A DNA stretch of 64,000 bases from Cydia pomonella (taxonomy: Eukaryota; Arthropoda; Insecta; Lepidoptera; Tortricidae). Both the position numbers and the translations under genes were made by a program. Below are positions 31,026 to 43,203 of the stretch, in pieces. Under the pieces are notes generated by a model. It saw only the letters and a program-made list of their open reading frames with translations, was not told where the DNA came from and ran no database searches. Each line of letters opens with the position of its first letter. Positions within the stretch are counted from its first letter, which is position 1. The stretch covers positions 22,052,357 through 22,116,356 of the forward strand of contig NC_084710.1 of NCBI RefSeq assembly GCF_033807575.1, written 5' to 3'.

Positions 31026-31770
31026 GACATATATCTAAGGATGGGCCTTACGGGCAATAAGAATGGTGTCAGTAGAGCGGTTTATTTATTTATTTTATTT
31101 TATTTATTCACCAACATTATACATTTACAGTTAAACCAGACATGCAAGTTATGGGTTACATACATACTTAAAACTAATTAGACTAAGCTTATCACTAGAT
31201 TTAATTAATATTAATAGTTGTGGGTGTAGATATCGACTCTAGGTAGCGGGCTGCTGTGGCTAGGAATCTCGGTTCTGTCTGTGAGAATATGTCAAGAGTG
31301 GGATTATGGATAACAATATTATTAATATGGTTGAGTGCAACATATAGAGGACTACTGACTAATGTCATTGTGCTGGTATTGGGAATTATGAACAGAGGTG
31401 TAATTCGTGGCCGGAGAGTAGCTCTAAGAAATGGTGAAGGTACCTTAAAATGCACATATTGCAGTAGCAATGGATTAAATATTAATCCACGTATTAACCT
31501 AAAAAAGTATTTACCGTTGTGAGCTGCCTACGTACTTCAAGGCTTTGATATGAGACCATTCCTAATAGAAACGGCGTGGGATACATGTAGGGATAGTACC
31601 CATGTGTTTTCCAGTAGACATGCCTGATAAATGATTTTTGAATTTTTTCAAGAAGCGGTGTCTCGAATGACTGCTCGATTGGCTTGAATTCGTGAGTGAC
31701 ACCACTGAACTAGCACCATTCTTAGTGCCCGTAAGGCCCTATCCCAATCTAGGCGTCTAAAGTTAAAACG
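31026..31770. mobile_element. MITE E split by a LINE
   Basis: The left arm (TATATCTAAGGATGGGCCTT, AATAAGAATGGTG) at 31029-31081 and the inverted right arm (AATTCGTGAGTGACACCACT, GCACCATTCTTAGTGCCCGT) at about 31660-31770 correspond to the intact MITE at 40550-40789. Confidence 0.75.
31082..31653 (-). pseudogene. LINE reverse transcriptase C-terminus
   Basis: Minus frame 31470-31201: SPLYVALNHINNI, NPTLDIFSQTEPRFLATAAR. The pattern (SPL-R--N-HNP-LDIF) is the C-terminal end of CR1-like lepidopteran reverse transcriptases. A (TTTA)n tail at 31082-31110 marks the 3' end. AGCGGT at 31076-31081 and 31654-31659 may be a short target duplication. Confidence 0.65.
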
Positions 31771-31871
31771 GCCGTTTTTGTTTTGAGATCGACGAATCCA
31801 GCAACATAGAACTAGTTTGATGTATTCAAAAGGTACTTATAAATACAAATACAGTATGTAGCGGCCCCCTT

Positions 31872-32310
31872 TTTAGGGTTCCGTAGCCAAATGGCAAAAA
31901 AAGGAACCCTTATAGATTCGTCATGTCCGTCTGTCTGACCGATTATGTCACAGCCACTTTTTTCCGAAACTTTAAGAGCTGTACTGTTCGAACTTGGTGA
32001 GTAGATGTATTATATGAACCGCATTAAGATTTTCACACAAAAATAGAAAAAAAAAACAATATATTTTGGGGGTTCCCCATACTTAGAACTGAACCTCAAA
32101 AAAATTTTTTTCATCAAACTCATACGTGTGGGATATCTATAAATAGGTCTTCAAAAATGATATTGAGTTTTCTGATATCATTTTTTTCTAAACTGAATAG
32201 TTTGCGCGAGAGACACTTCCAAAGTGGAAAAATGTGTGTTCCCCCTGTAACTTCTAAAATAACAGAAGGTCTAGTGTAACATGAAAGCAAAATATTCGTT
32301 AACTATTCGA
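31872..32310. repeat. Repeat R copy
   Basis: TTTTTAGGGTTCCGTAGCC, GGGGGTTCCCCATACTTAGA, TCATCAAACTCATACGTGTG, GTTTGCGCGAGAGACACTTC and TGTAACTTCTAAAATAACAG. Same order as the first part of 36648-37690. Confidence 0.75.
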
Positions 32311-32561
32311 TGACGTTAGGTGAGAAAACTACTCGGAAACTAAAAACCTATACTTTTTAGTTAACATGCGAGTGTGACATGCAACCTCAAACTCGTCCTT
32401 TACGAAAGATAGCTCATTTTGACAGTAATTTACCTTTTTCGTATGTTGGTAGAACTGGCTGTTATAGGTGGCCAAATTACGAAGTACAGCCCATGTGGGA
32501 TCTTCGAGCGTATTAAGATCACCACTTAATTGGTTCGCGTTATATTTCCGTTGAATAAATG

Positions 32562-33490
32562 CAGTGGTCGGCAACCTTTAAGCAGCCAATGCACTTTGTT
32601 TATAATTTGCAACTTTATCACTATATCTGATAATTTATTATTATGCAAAGAGCACTCGACAATGTCAACGACGACTGACAACGACAACAATTGTCAACAA
32701 ATACCTATTTTAAAGGATACAAAAAAAGTACCCCACAGCGGCAGTACTCTCAAGTTCAAATGCCGCACGGGCTTGCGCTTGCCTTTTACTTGATAGTAAT
32801 ACTTTTCGATAATGAAAATCTACAATCAAGCTGTTTAAAATATGCACCCTTTCTTCGTGGTTCGCGATACTTATATAGTAAATCTGAATAGACCATAGAT
32901 TAAGTACAAACACAATTATAATATGTTAACGGCACCAATCATGGAACATTTAAGAGAAAATTTGGAGTGTTTTTGTAATTTCACCGACACCTGTAAAATT
33001 TCTACCGCTTTACGCTTTAAAAGTTGAATGTCCAATTCGTCCTTTATGTTTTCTATGTATTTAATGAAAGCTACTGCAATTGGTTTCAATATTATTAACC
33101 AATAAAAACTGTGGTTTTTTGTGGCGCCATTAATTTTCAAAATAACAAATATCAATGAAAAATTAAACTTAAGCAGCTCTTTGGCTCTTGTTTATGGTAA
33201 AATGTTGCCAGCGATTAAAAACTGATGGTAAATACTTGTTTTACAGGATTTGTCTATACCATTCCATTACTAGTGCCTGTTCCATTATAGGGGTGTTTAC
33301 TATATGTAGTACTACGAACAAAATCGATGTTTGTAAGCGCGAGGCCACGAATCATGTTGTCCCTGTCATGTCATGTTATGTCATGATCATTTGCGTTCCG
33401 AACGCGCCGACTTGAGAGACATAGACCTGATATAAATTTTATATACAAAATAACCAGGAAGGTTCGCTGGCCGCCTGTTGCCGACCCCTG
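32562..33490. mobile_element. Candidate non-autonomous hAT-like element (929 bp)
   Basis: The left end CAGTGGTCGGCAAC and the inverted right end CAGGGGTCGGCAAC differ at one base and resemble hAT terminal repeats. The adjacent 8-mers (AATAAATG and AACAAGAA) do not match, so the insertion is old or the limits are slightly off. Interior frames are short and show no transposase domain I recognise. Confidence 0.55.
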
Positions 33491-34600
33491 AACAAGAATA
33501 TTATGTATCCGTTTTCAAACGCGCTGACTGCGGGCGAGTGTAAATTCAAATATGACATTCGTAAACGTTTCGAAACCTAAACTCAATAGTTAAATTAGTC
33601 ACTCGAGAGTTGTCGAGTGAAATGTTGCGTTTGGAGTTTCGCCCTCAGGTGGCAATTCCATTTTTTACATTTTCTAACATTTGTGAAATATTTACTATTA
33701 AATTGTCTCTAGTTTTGTTCTGAAATTTGGCTTAAAGTGTTTTAAAGTACAATAAAATCAAGAATCTGACACTTATCGTTAGGACTGACAAAACCTATGC
33801 TGGCGCCATCTGTAAAATACTTCGACAGGTCAACCCCATTTAACGTGCAGTCAGAAAAAGTTCAGACGTACGAGGCCACGGCATGTCGCATTTGCTGCTG
33901 TCAGAGAGGAGTGATGTTGTATCTCGGTTTTAACCGATTTTTGAGGAGAGCAAGAAAACGTAATTTGTAGGTATTTCGTCTAAAATATATCATCTGTTTA
34001 TGCCATTGTACTAAGGGCGATAATATTCAGTTTAAGCAGAGCTTACTTTTTGATATTTTTAGATGTTAAACTTTGTACAGGCAAAAATAGTTTTCTGTGT
34101 AGATTACTGCCCGAAAATCTCAAAAGCGTTCTACACAAATTCAAGTATCTCTTGTTTAGCTTTGAAATAGCAAGCACTTTATCTTCTTAAATACTTCACA
34201 TATTTGGTTCTTCACTCAATAACTTTTCCAATTTTCATGCCACTCTGAAGAAAATGGTATCAAATGAAAGCTAACCGTAAAACATATTTTTATTTTTCTT
34301 ATTAGACACTGTTTGACAAAAATCATTTGAAAAAAATTCCTTGTCTTTTAAAAAACTGCCATCCTCTGACCTTCTGACACATGTGAATTGGTACCTATTT
34401 CATTGAATTTATTACATTCTAGAAATTATTATGTGACATGATGACACATTCCTTCAGCAAACCCGTTTTAAGTCCTCGTGGATGGGTGGTGCAGGATCAT
34501 GCTTACGAACTTTACTGTTCTTATAGTCCCATTTGACAGACGTGTTCGATAGGAATGAGGCTGCTGGTACGTGGTGAGAGCTCGTGAGTCCATAAAAATC
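33491..34600. other. No gene or repeat recognised
   Basis: Mixed-composition sequence with only very short frames. Confidence 0.35.
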
Positions 34601-34829
34601 TCACACAGGTCGACCTAGTCCCAAACTCAGAAAAAACTTGTGCTTGGGGTATTAGGCGACGATACACAGACTTGTATAGATAAATTCATACTTAGGTGCA
34701 TAGATAACATCCATAACTCGGGAACAAATATTCGTGATGAACACACAAATAATTGCCCATACCGGGACTTCAACCTGGGACCTCTTGCTTTGTAAGCAGG
34801 GTCAATACCGTCTAGGCTAGGAGACAGTT
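34601..34829 (-). mobile_element. SINE B, copy 2
   Basis: Minus strand: GACCTAGTCCCAAACTCAG, AACATCCATAACTCGGGAAC, CAACCTGGGACC (B box region) and CCGTCTAGGCTAGGAGAC head. Confidence 0.75.
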
Positions 34830-36647
34830 GAATTAGACTTTAATTGACCGGTTTTATATTATTTTTATGGAGCTCCCGATATTATTAAAACAATATAAAA
34901 GGTAATCATGGTTTATATCCCGGTCAATTTAAGTCTAGTGAAACTAACCGTGACCGTTAAATTACTTATATCGGAAGTTTCGTAGTAACAATATAATTAG
35001 ATCTCTACATTCCGTATTACCTATTTTTTATATAGCCGTATCGATCTAAAACTTTGCTTAGGTATATATTGTTTACCTTTACCATCGATGAAAATACAAT
35101 AGAAATAGAGGTATACCTAATAAAGGTAATCGGTGGATCTATTCGGTTGCTATTTTTTTTTCACAATCCATAACTCCCGCGGGAACAATATAAGCCTTTG
35201 TCCTTCAGTACGCCAGCATGAAATAAGATCTTTTTCGAGCAAGTGTGATGAAAATGAAAATTATACATAATGTATGTGATGTGTACCTATGTGAAACACC
35301 GTGGATTACCGTGTTGCAAATTGCCTCCAGCATGGAACTTTTCATCAAAGTAATTGTTTACCTACCTGTCTTGATCTACCCAAAACGCTTAAGTACAAGT
35401 GGATCAGGAGGACGAAGATTTACTTCTCAGCATTCAGCGGAGAGAAGTAGGCTACGGACCGAAGAACGGTGGATAGGCTTGACTTATTCGGTCAATTTTT
35501 ATCCCTAGGTACCTAATAAGACATTGTTTGTAGATTTACATAATTATTATTATGTTAGTTATTAAAAAGTTGAAATAAAATATACGCCTTTTTTAATTGA
35601 TCGTTCGCTACATTACAATATTTTTTCAGGTCTTGGTAAGTAGGTATCCAATATAAACAATACAGTTGGTATTTTGTTTTGTAATATAAGTATAGTTTAT
35701 CTATGTGTACAAAAATTATGTGCACTCAAAAACAACTCCGCAAGATGTATCCTGTAGAATACTTTACTTGCCTCTGTGCTGCCGCTTCTCGAAGCTCATT
35801 ATGATATGTTACGCTCTTTATGCTTGCTTTGCACTGGAAGTAGATATGCAACGAGCGATCTAAGATGATGGGGATTACATCTTAGCCGAGATGACAATAG
35901 TTTGCTACGATAACGAAACGCTTTCCGTTCTCTTTCTCTTCCATATTAGTGAGATAGAGATACATAGCTACGTCAGCACAAACGATTGTCATCTTGGGTA
36001 GGCCCCCAGTTCAGTTTTTGATGCGTGCTGAAACTGTTGAAAAAATATCGGACTTCAGGTAGGCATCGGGTAATATTAGTAGGTACTCAGCTATATGACC
36101 ATTATTAAGGGTTTTGCTGTACATACTGGCATGGCATCCACGTTAATGTAAAGTTTATTGCTTGTTCGACACTCTAAAGCTTCTCTTTTACTCATTGGCC
36201 TCGTACCTATAGCTTGAACAAATAAAGTAGCGGTCTTTATACGCCGGAAGATCCCACATGCACTGTACTTCGTAATTTGATGATTACCACCCAGGTCTGC
36301 CAACATGCGAAAAGAATTTAACTATGAAAGTAGTGAGCTAACTTTCAGAATTGTCAAGTGTCACGTTTCGCAATACACTCGCATATTAACGTAAAACGTA
36401 TCGTCAGTAGTTTGCTCGATTAACTTTTTACATGACAAGTGTCAAACTGAATGTCATCCGAGTCTGGTTACTTTAGAATAATCGTATCTCACCCAATTGT
36501 GACATTTTTTTCTTCATAATCAACGTTCTTAAAGAGGTTTTATCTTCATCGTCTTTGGTGATGTTTTGATTCGATGTTCATTTGAATATCATCCTTAATA
36601 CTTTATCAGTTAGGTCAATATTAATTTGTGTTGTATTTCTACCATTT
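34830..36647. other. No gene recognised; one possible small MITE
   Basis: 35888-36002 has inverted ends (GAGATGACAATAGTT and AACGATTGTCATCTT), a candidate MITE. No other structure is recognised over this 1.8 kb. Confidence 0.35.
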
Positions 36648-37690
36648 TTAGGGTTCCGTAGCCAAATGGCAAAAAACGGAACCCTTATAGATTCGTCATG
36701 TCCGTCTGTCTGTCCGATTCTGTCACAGCCACTTTTTTCCGAAACTATAAAAGCTATACTGTTCAAACTTGGTAAGTAGATGTATTCTATGAACCGCATT
36801 ATGATGTTCACACAAAAATAGAAAAAAAACAATAAATTTTGGGGGTTCCCCATACTTAGAACTGAAACTCAAAAAATCTTTTTTCATCAAACTCATACGT
36901 GTGGGGTATCTATGGATAGGTCTTTAAAAATGATATTGAGGTTTCTAATATCATTTTTTTCTAAACTGAAAAGTTTGCGCGAGAGACACTTCCAAAGTGG
37001 TAAAAAGTGTGTCCCCCCCCCCGTAACTTCTAAAATAACAGAATGGAAAATCTAAAAAAAATATATGATATACATTGCCATGCAAACTTCCACCGAAAAT
37101 TGGTTCGAACGAGATCTAGTAAGTAGTTTTTTTTTTAATACGTCATAAAAATTAAAAAAAAAAAATTTTTCATCAAACCCATACGTGTGGGGTATCTATG
37201 GATAGGTCTTCAAAAATGATATTTAGGTTTCTAATATCATTTTTTTCTAAACTGAATAGTTTGCGCGAGAGACACTTCCAAAGTGAAAAAATGTGTGTCC
37301 CCCCCCCTGTAACTTCTAAAATAACAGAATGAAAAATCTAAAAAAAATATATGATATACATTACCATGCAAACTTCCACCGAAAATTGGTTTGAACGAGA
37401 TCTAGTGAATAGTTTTTTTTTAATACGTCAATAAATTAAAAAAAAATTTTTTTCATCAAACCCATACGTGTGGGGTATCTATGGATAGGTCTTCAAAAAT
37501 GATATTTAGGTTTCTAACATCATTTTTTTCTAAACTGAATAGTTTGCGCGAGAGACAGTCCCAAAGTGGTAAAATGTGTGTCCAAAGTGGTAAAATGTTG
37601 AACAAGATCTAGCAAGTAGATTTTTTTTTAATACGTCTTAAATGGTACGGAACCCTTCATGCGCGAGTCCGACTCGCACTTGGCCGCTTT
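36648..37690. repeat. Long repeat R copy with internal tandem units of about 285 bp
   Basis: Starts TTAGGGTTCCGTAGCCAAAT and ends GCGAGTCCGACTCGCACTTG, GCCGC. The block from CATCAAAC-CATACGTGTGGG restarts at 36885, 37171 and 37454 (spacing 286 and 283), each followed by GTTTGCGCGAGAGACA. The units share a CCGAAAATTGGTT/ATCTAGT section between them. Non-coding. Confidence 0.8.
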
Positions 37691-38284
37691 TTAATACGAG
37701 GGCTTGTAAACATTTTAACATGATTATGATACTACTGCTTACTGCTGATGATGGCTCCACAACGAGTAGTAGATAGGAAAAATCAATGATATCATTATAA
37801 AATAGAAAATGAAACAGTCATTCTATTATGCAGATTGATTAGTTAAATACTTGAACGGCACTTATAAAATTAGAATAAATAAATGTCACTTATAAATTTA
37901 ATTTAATGAATTTCTTGAATGAATAAGTTTACTTCTGCTCGATATTGTCTGGACCGTATAAGTCATATATATACTCTGACACAGGTGAAATCAACAATCA
38001 GCTACTAAAAGTTTGAGCTCACTCAATACCATATTTAACAAATTTACATGCCTACATTTTTTTCATCATTTCGCTTCGGTATAATGTGCAAAACACGTTT
38101 ATTATTTTTTTAAATAGACCATAATAAAATTAACGTTAAATAAAAATATTTATTTATTTATGTCCAATCTTTTCAGAAATTTATAAGTAGGTATATTTAA
38201 ACATGACATATCTAAGTTTTATCATTTGTGACCAGTTTATTGATTGAACATGAACTAAAAAACTTAGTTCTCTCTCCTTATCAT

Positions 38285-38580
38285 TAAGAAGGTGGCAGAA
38301 AAAATCATAGACCTCTACGAAGATGGGAAGACGACTTCAAAGCTCTTGCTGGTGCCACTTGGCGGAGGAAGGCCCATGATCGGGAACTTTGGAGAAACAT
38401 GGGGGAGGCCTATGCTGGAAAGCAAGACAATCTCGATTCCGATGTCTGAAACTGAGCATTGATATATAATAATAGTTTTCAAACTAATGATAAAGGAAAC
38501 TAGGAAATAAGATGTTTATTATATTTTGTAAACTAGTTAATAAGATTGTTAAATAAAGGCTTATTGAATTGAATTGAATC
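38285..38580 (+). pseudogene. LINE C-terminus and 3' end
   Basis: Plus frame: RPLRRWEDDFKALAGATWRR, KAHDRELWRNMGEAY, then stop at about 38447. This is the C-terminal end of an RTE/R4-like reverse transcriptase. A 3' UTR with AATAAAGG follows and ends in (ATTGA)n. Confidence 0.7.
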
Positions 38581-38589
38581 GTTAAGAAG

Positions 38590-38785
38590 AGATTATCGTC
38601 AGTGTACTCATACTAATATTAGTTTAGTACCTATTTTACCTCAATCCGAGGACAATGCCACTTAAATATGTTCATAAATCTTAGTGGGAATTGTCTCAGG
38701 ATGTAGGTTGCACTTATAATTTAAAAACCAATAAGTATCCTCTTTTTTGTAACATCTGCCTATGTCTGCTTTTTTTCCAAAAATA
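38590..38785 (+). mobile_element. LINE 3' UTR tail, copy 2
   Basis: Matches 30195-30420 (GGGAATTGTCTCAGGATGTA, TGCCTATGTCTG). Confidence 0.65.
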
Positions 38786-39165
38786 AGAGGAAACGAGCTT
38801 TTATGGTTCGCCGGAACGATATACCTAATATTTGTTACTCTCGACTTTCGGAGACTCTCGGTTAAACTCGTTTGCATGTATGTTAAAAAGATAGCAATAT
38901 TTGCCGTTGTATCTTGTAGATATATTCAATTTAACCGGTTAATTTCTTTCCACAAACACAAAATAAAACTAATTTGCCATAAACTTGTACCTCATTAGAA
39001 TAGTTCTTTAACCGGTAACCGCAAGCGGAAACGAAAACCTTTTCGTTCCCGAGTAATTGTACAAAAACGGTTTAAAAAATAAAACGGTTTGCGATCCCTT
39101 ATAAATACGATACGAAACGTAAACGTGAGCGACAATTTGAGTAAACGTACTTATAATTTACACTC
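38786..39165. other. No feature recognised
   Basis: Short open frames only. Confidence 0.3.
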
Positions 39166-39169
39166 GCTC

Positions 39170-39290
39170 TTTGAGTTTCCAAAACGTCCCGCTTGGCGCG
39201 CTGTTCAAAATCCCATACAAAATGAGACTTAACCTAAACGCGAAAGTTACGTTACGCTATCGAATGGAAGTTACACTAGAGGTACAGAAT
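39170..39290 (-). mobile_element. One-ended copy of MITE G, inverted
   Basis: TTTCCAAAACGTCCCGCTTG, GCGCGCTGTTC and TTACACTAGAGGTAC. One arm plus loop only. Confidence 0.7.
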
Positions 39291-39445
39291 GAAAATTCTA
39301 AAAAAAATATATGATACACATTACCATGCAAACTTCCACCGAAAATTGGTTTGAACGAGATCTAGTAAGTAGTCTTTTTTAATACGTCATAAATGGTACG
39401 GAACCCTTCATGGGCGAGTCCGACTCGGACTTGGCCGCCTTTTTT
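39290..39445. repeat. Repeat R terminal fragment
   Basis: AAACTTCCACCGAAAATTGG, ACGAGATCTAGTAAGTAG and GCGAGTCCGACTCGGACTTG match the right end of 36648-37690. Confidence 0.7.
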
Positions 39446-39570
39446 AAATATCTATCGTTAAATAGAAACAATCACAATTATTTTCCAGTGGCGCTAGTGA
39501 GCACGTTGATGGGCTCTGAATATAGCAATCGGGCTGTCAAGTTTCGTACACCGGAAAACGCCACACAACA

Positions 39571-39761
39571 GTACCCCTAGTGTAAATTTAGTCGAAAGCG
39601 AAACGTGACGTACGCGTTTGCGTTAAGTCTCATTTTGTATGGGTTTTTGAACAGCGCGCCAAGCGGGACGTTTTGGAAAGTCAAAAATCTCATACAAAAT
39701 TACACTTAACGCAAACGCGTACGTCACGTTTCGCTGTCGAAAATATTTACACTAGGGGTAC
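39571..39761. mobile_element. MITE G, complete (191 bp)
   Basis: GTACCCCTAGTGTAAAT and ATTTACACTAGGGGTAC form the ends. Arms of about 58 bp pair (ACGTGACGTACGCGTTTGCG) around a loop with CAGCGCGCCAAGCGGGACGT. Confidence 0.85.
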
Positions 39762-39814
39762 AGAAAACTGTATCGACAAAATGATTTTTAGCTTTTAAGA
39801 TTTTTATTTTTGTA

Positions 39815-39935
39815 TCTTAGTTTCGTGATTTCGGGGTTGGTTCCATACTAAAAGTTGCTTAGTATGACCTATAGTATATATTCATCCCGTAAATTATTGC
39901 AGGTACCTAAATAAACACGTTGTATTTTAAAATCC
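39815..39935. mobile_element. Right half of a TACAGGGTGTTTA-type MITE
   Basis: GATTTCGGGGTTGGTTCCAT, AGTATGACCTATAGTATATA and GTAAATTATTGCAGGTACC match the right half of 56945-57207. Confidence 0.65.
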
Positions 39936-39984
39936 ATTTTTTTTGTAATCTTTAAAAACTAGATGTTATTTCATGCGTAAATAC

Positions 39985-40140
39985 ACAATGTATGTATGTA
40001 TGTATGTATGTATGTATATACTTTATTGTACATAGAAATAAAAACACGAAAAACACAGTTACAGAGTAAATTAAATACAACAAAGGCGAACTTATCCCTG
40101 TATGGGATCTCTTCCAGTTAACCTTTGAGGAAATGAGTAA
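39985..40140 (-). mobile_element. (TATG)n and LINE 3' UTR tail
   Basis: A TATG microsatellite (39987-40018), then CTTTATTGTACATAG, AAGGCGAACTTATCCCTGTA, GGGATCTCTTCCAGTTAACC. Relatives at 41630-41735, 54040-54110 (inverted) and 56760-56880. Confidence 0.55.
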
Positions 40141-40545
40141 AACAGAAGTAACGGTGAATGAATGACAAACACAAACAAAAGTGTACAATCACTGAAATTA
40201 ATGAAATGCACGTTTTGAATACACATTGATACAAATATACATAGATAGAAAAATAACCATAAAATAATGCATACATAATATATATATAAATAAAAATAAA
40301 TAAATATTCAATATATAATATAAATAAATATGAATTCGAACCAGAAAAGTAAAGGAAATTAAAAAAGTAGAAGTACTCAATGGAACTAGGAAGTCGTAAC
40401 CAAAGTATCGGAAAGCCACAATTTTTTAAGCTTCTCCTTTCACAATTCAAAAAATAAAGAAAAACAATCGCGACTGCCTTACCCGTCAGAATATTAAGTA
40501 ATTAACCCAATATTTTAACATCGGACAGTCAAGGCTTCCAGCCAT
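40141..40545. other. AT-rich stretch, nothing recognised
   Basis: The short minus frames are AT-rich shadows. Confidence 0.3.
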
Positions 40546-40549
40546 TGAC

Positions 40550-40789
40550 ATATATCTAAGGACGGGCCTTAAGAGCACTAAGAATGGTGCTAGTTTAGTG
40601 GTGTCACTCACAAATTCGAGCCAATCGTGCAGTCTAACGCAGCTAGTTGCGACCAATCGCGCGCGTGATGCGAACTCATCGACCAGTCGCGTTGCGGCGT
40701 TAGACTGCACGATTGGATCGAATTCGTGTGCGTGACACCGCTGTACTGGCCCTATTCTTATTGCCCGTAAGGCCTGTCCTCAGATATAG
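40550..40789. mobile_element. MITE E, intact (about 240 bp)
   Basis: Arms of about 95 bp: the left AATCGTGCAGTCTAACGC pairs with the right GCGTTAGACTGCACGATTGG, with outer ends TATATCTAAGGACGGGCC and GGCCTGTCCTCAGATATA. Confidence 0.85.
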
Positions 40790-41629
40790 GACAATGCTTC
40801 TAGCATCCTCGCATGGCGTGCACCTTCCTATCGGTAAGAATCATACTTTAATTCTCAGAAAAGACACCATTCTCGATCTGGTTCGAATCAAGCCCTATTT
40901 CAATTACAAAAACCAGTATTTCACGAAGCAGGAACACCCATTAACTCTGTTATGACCAACCAAATGTCAATGACCTACCGCCGCATTCGGATTTTTAATA
41001 CTTTTATCTGATTTGATATTAATTTTAAATTTATAATATAACACCAAAATATCACAATGAGACATACTAAAAGCTAAATACACATTACTTCAACATTACA
41101 CTAAAATTAACAAATTATAAAATTAAAATTATATTACATATAACGTAATTCAATTTGACATTTATGTTACATTCAAAGTGCCTCTCGTTCATACTTACCT
41201 ATATTATAGGGCTAGAAGTACCGATTCTGGCCACTGTACGGTCTCAAAGTTAATTTATGACCGGAACTGGCAAAACGGCAAACTTTATCGCTTGCCATAA
41301 GGATGAGATTTGCTTGTATCTTTATACGAATAAAGTGACAAGGCGTCCCTATGGTAAGCGACAAAGTGAGACGTTATGCCGGTTTCGATCATTTTTATGG
41401 CTAATAGACGACAAAATATATTTATTTATTGTATACACAAACCCGATTCAAACGCATAAGTAAAACTATAAAAATATGTTGAGTTAGATTTTATCTGCTC
41501 AAAAAAAATTTTTTTTATATTATTTTTTGCTTTAAATTTCAACTAGCCAAAAATGGTTCAAAGGCCATAAACGGTGGCTTATTTGGCGCGCACGGGAATT
41601 GCTATACTAGTATGGACTTATACGTGTAT
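40790..41629. other. No feature recognised
   Basis: AT-rich sequence. Confidence 0.3.
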
Positions 41630-41740
41630 ATCACTTTATTGCACACAAACAATTTAACATAAAACAAAACAAAACAAAAAAAATGTCCAAAGGTGAACTT
41701 ATCCCTAAAAGGGATCTCTCCCAGCTAACCAGCTACTAAT
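41630..41740 (-). mobile_element. LINE 3' UTR tail
   Basis: CACTTTATTGCACACAAAC, GGTGAACTTATCCCTAAAAG and GGATCTCTCCCAGCTAACC. Confidence 0.55.
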
Positions 41741-41881
41741 AGTATAGATAAAAATAGGTAAAATACCCTGTTGGATATGTCTGACTTATTCAGATACACA
41801 CTCACTTTTTGAAACATATAAGGTTTGTAGACTAACCCCCTTATTCATAAACATCTAATAAAGTTTGTTTGTTAAGCCGCT

Positions 41882-42055
41882 CAGGGCCGGATTTAGGGGA
41901 GGGCAACCGGGGCTACTGCGTCGGGCCTCCACAAAAGAGGGGCCCCCCACAATAGAGAATTCGGTAAATTTACCATTTTATTTGGAAAAAATTTGGGGCC
42001 AGGGGGCCTCCACTCCTTTATTGCCCGAGGCCTCCAGACCTCTAGATCCGGCATT
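41882..42055. mobile_element. hAT-like MITE, GC-rich (174 bp), copy 1
   Basis: CAGGGCCGGATTTAGGGG to CTAGATCCGGCATT. AGCCGCT at 41875-41881 and 42056-42062 is the target duplication (one base short of 8, with a likely loss at the right edge). Confidence 0.85.
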
Positions 42056-42604
42056 AGCCGCTAATAATCATTTGTCCCTTTCCGACTTATTGATATGACA
42101 GAAAGGGACATGGATAACGCCATTACTTCTTTCTTAGACATTTGATTAAAAACCAGCATGTAATTTATTCCATGCGTTTTGTAAACTGTACACAACTACA
42201 CACTATGATCTTACATCAAAATTATTTTACAGATAAGAAGAAATACATTTTGCTTCATATAAAGGATATTGAGCATAATTTGTTACTTTATTACTTAAGT
42301 TCAGTTATTCTTTTAATTACTCCAAATTTTTTTCAGTGCATGGAAGAGGAACTTTAAGATTTTCCCTGTATATCAAATCAAGTTAAATTTGTTACATTTC
42401 GAATGGCGCCCGCACGATATGTCAAGGATTGGGTAGACACGCCTCTGCAAATGTCGATATGCGATTCTTTAATGCCAATAAGATATCCTTAATGTGCGCC
42501 GGGCCTATTGAGTCTGTATTATTGTCTTGGGTGACATTTATTATCATGTTTGTAAATATGTGTTTTCCTAAGGAAGACTTTAAAAGTAGTGCAGCGATGG
42601 CAGC

Positions 42605-42843
42605 ATGTAGGGCTAATATGGTTGGCTCTTTATCATTTGTCACCATGCCTGTCACGTTCTAACAAGTATGTAAGTGCGAAAGTGACGGGCATAGTGACAG
42701 GCGATAGAAATGGAACCATTGTTGGCAGCATGGTTCATTTTTATCGCCTGTCACTATGCCCGTCACTTTCGCACTTACATACTTGTTAGAACGTAACAGG
42801 CATGGTGACAAATGATAAAGAACCGACCATCTTAGCCCTACAG
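42605..42843. mobile_element. MITE H, foldback form with about 115-bp arms
   Basis: The left arm (GCCTGTCACGTTCTAACAAG, TATGTAAGTGCGAAAGTGAC) and right arm (GTCACTTTCGCACTTACATA, CTTGTTAGAACG) are near-perfect inverses around the loop 42720-42729. Confidence 0.88.
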
Positions 42844-42960
42844 GATCGCTAGGAAAAAAGTTTTTTGTGAAAAGTTATTTTTTATATTGAGGCTTTTCAG
42901 TTCAATTCAATATTTATTTATAAAATAATAATTTTAAACGTCACATCATCAAAATTACAA

Positions 42961-42967
<7 letters not shown>

Positions 42968-43027
<60 letters not shown>

Positions 43028-43028
43028 T
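42968..43028. repeat. (TA)n microsatellite
   Basis: Uninterrupted TA/AT run of about 60 bp. Confidence 0.95.
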
Positions 43029-43203
43029 ATGTATATTTTTTATATTACATATAAAACAATAATGTCGTTAATAATTTAATATTATTTATAGGTATATCAA
43101 CATCACATGCATATTTTTGTTGTTTTCGAGTCCGAGTGCCTATGCACTATGTATGTATTAACTGCATACTTTCTAGTACAGCTAGATACTTTACAGTACC
43201 TAT

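Noticed and set aside
32329..33415. Cluster of short frames as a host gene
   Set aside because: They lie within or beside an element with hAT-like ends, overlap on both strands and show no domain.
42968..43028. AT run as an origin or attachment site
   Set aside because: A plain dinucleotide microsatellite; nothing else supports a special role.
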